A DNA stretch of 5,595 bases from Bacteroidales bacterium (lineage in GTDB: Bacteria > Bacteroidota > Bacteroidia > Bacteroidales > UBA7960): NCBI GenBank assembly GCA_003557765.1, contig PWNO01000121.1, positions 1-5,595 on the forward strand, in the 5' to 3' direction. The notes under the pieces were generated by a model that was not told the origin of the DNA, ran no database searches, and was given only the letters and a program-made list of their open reading frames with translations. Below, in pieces: positions 5,530 through 5,595 of this stretch. Both the position numbers and the translations under genes were made by a program. The stretch's first letter is position 1. Each line of letters opens with the position of its first letter.

Positions 5530-5595
5530 TAATACCAAGAATCCACACCATCTGCGCCAGCATATGCAAGCATCCCAACCCGGTGAGCGTCAGCA
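5519..5595 (-). CDS. Possible 3' end of an upstream gene, hydrophobic C-terminus
   Basis: One minus-strand frame running in from the window edge reads LTLTGLGCLHMLAQMVWI followed by LGISKK and a TAA stop at 5519-5521. It looks like a terminal membrane helix with a basic end. Its codons mostly end in G or C, matching the GC-rich genes nearby. A competing minus frame reads ADAHRVGMLAYAGADGVDSW, then Y and TAG, with lower GC at third positions. Only about 25 codons are visible, so the frame choice and any function are uncertain. If real, this gene lies upstream of the glycosyltransferase on the same strand. Confidence 0.35.
   Translation of the reverse strand, partial: LTLTGLGCLHMLAQMVWILGISKK

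Larger units (their letters stand above)
5359..5530. repeat. 86-bp direct tandem duplication upstream of the glycosyltransferase
   Basis: Copies start at 5359 and 5445. The first 31 bases (AATTCTCACGTTTCC ... TTACCTT) are identical. They are followed by a C-tract of 6 (5390-5395) in copy one and 9 (5476-5484) in copy two, then AATTTCTTCC and a heptamer run. On the minus strand the block is purine-rich with a G9 tract. It fills nearly the whole gap between the glycosyltransferase promoter and the possible upstream gene end. Confidence 0.9.

Overview
The window looks like chromosomal DNA of a Bacteroidota bacterium. The evidence is a C-terminal domain of the type A type IX secretion (T9SS) sorting class, surface-protein modules typical of that phylum, and two promoter-like sites matching the Bacteroidota -7 consensus TAnnTTTG. 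I cannot name a genus. No rRNA, tRNA, insertion sequence, integrase or CRISPR array was seen.

Layout. Positions 1-198 hold an unassigned left flank and a promoter. Two plus-strand genes follow. The first (247-1071) encodes a secreted 274-residue protein ending in a type I dockerin with two intact calcium-binding loops. The second (1257-3953) encodes an 898-residue multi-domain surface protein: signal peptide, an N-terminal beta-rich domain that may be cohesin-like, an InlB-B-type repeat, a long conserved Bacteroidota surface module and a T9SS C-terminal sorting domain. A convergent minus-strand gene (4371-5324) encodes a 317-residue GT-B type glycosyltransferase. The last 77 bases may hold the 3' end of another minus-strand gene.

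Two things stand out. First, base composition is mosaic. From about 110-150 to about 2440 the DNA is AT-rich (sample lines 27-40% GC by hand count), while the C-terminal half of the surface-protein gene and the glycosyltransferase are GC-rich (sample lines 55-70%). The break falls inside the 898-residue gene, close to a module boundary near residue 391-400. Second, every intergenic region from 3940 onward is built of tandem repeats: a 16-22 bp minisatellite whose first unit contains the stop codon of the surface-protein gene, with a 63-bp higher-order period; three GGGTGA units whose first copy is the last codon plus stop of the glycosyltransferase; and an 86-bp direct duplication with heptamers and a variable C-tract directly upstream of the glycosyltransferase promoter.

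Possible joint function (inference): the dockerin protein has no T9SS sorting domain of its own, and its neighbour carries a possible cohesin-like N-terminus plus a sorting domain. The two could form a secreted, surface-anchored pair. The glycosyltransferase may act on a cell-surface glycan, but nothing in the window fixes its substrate.
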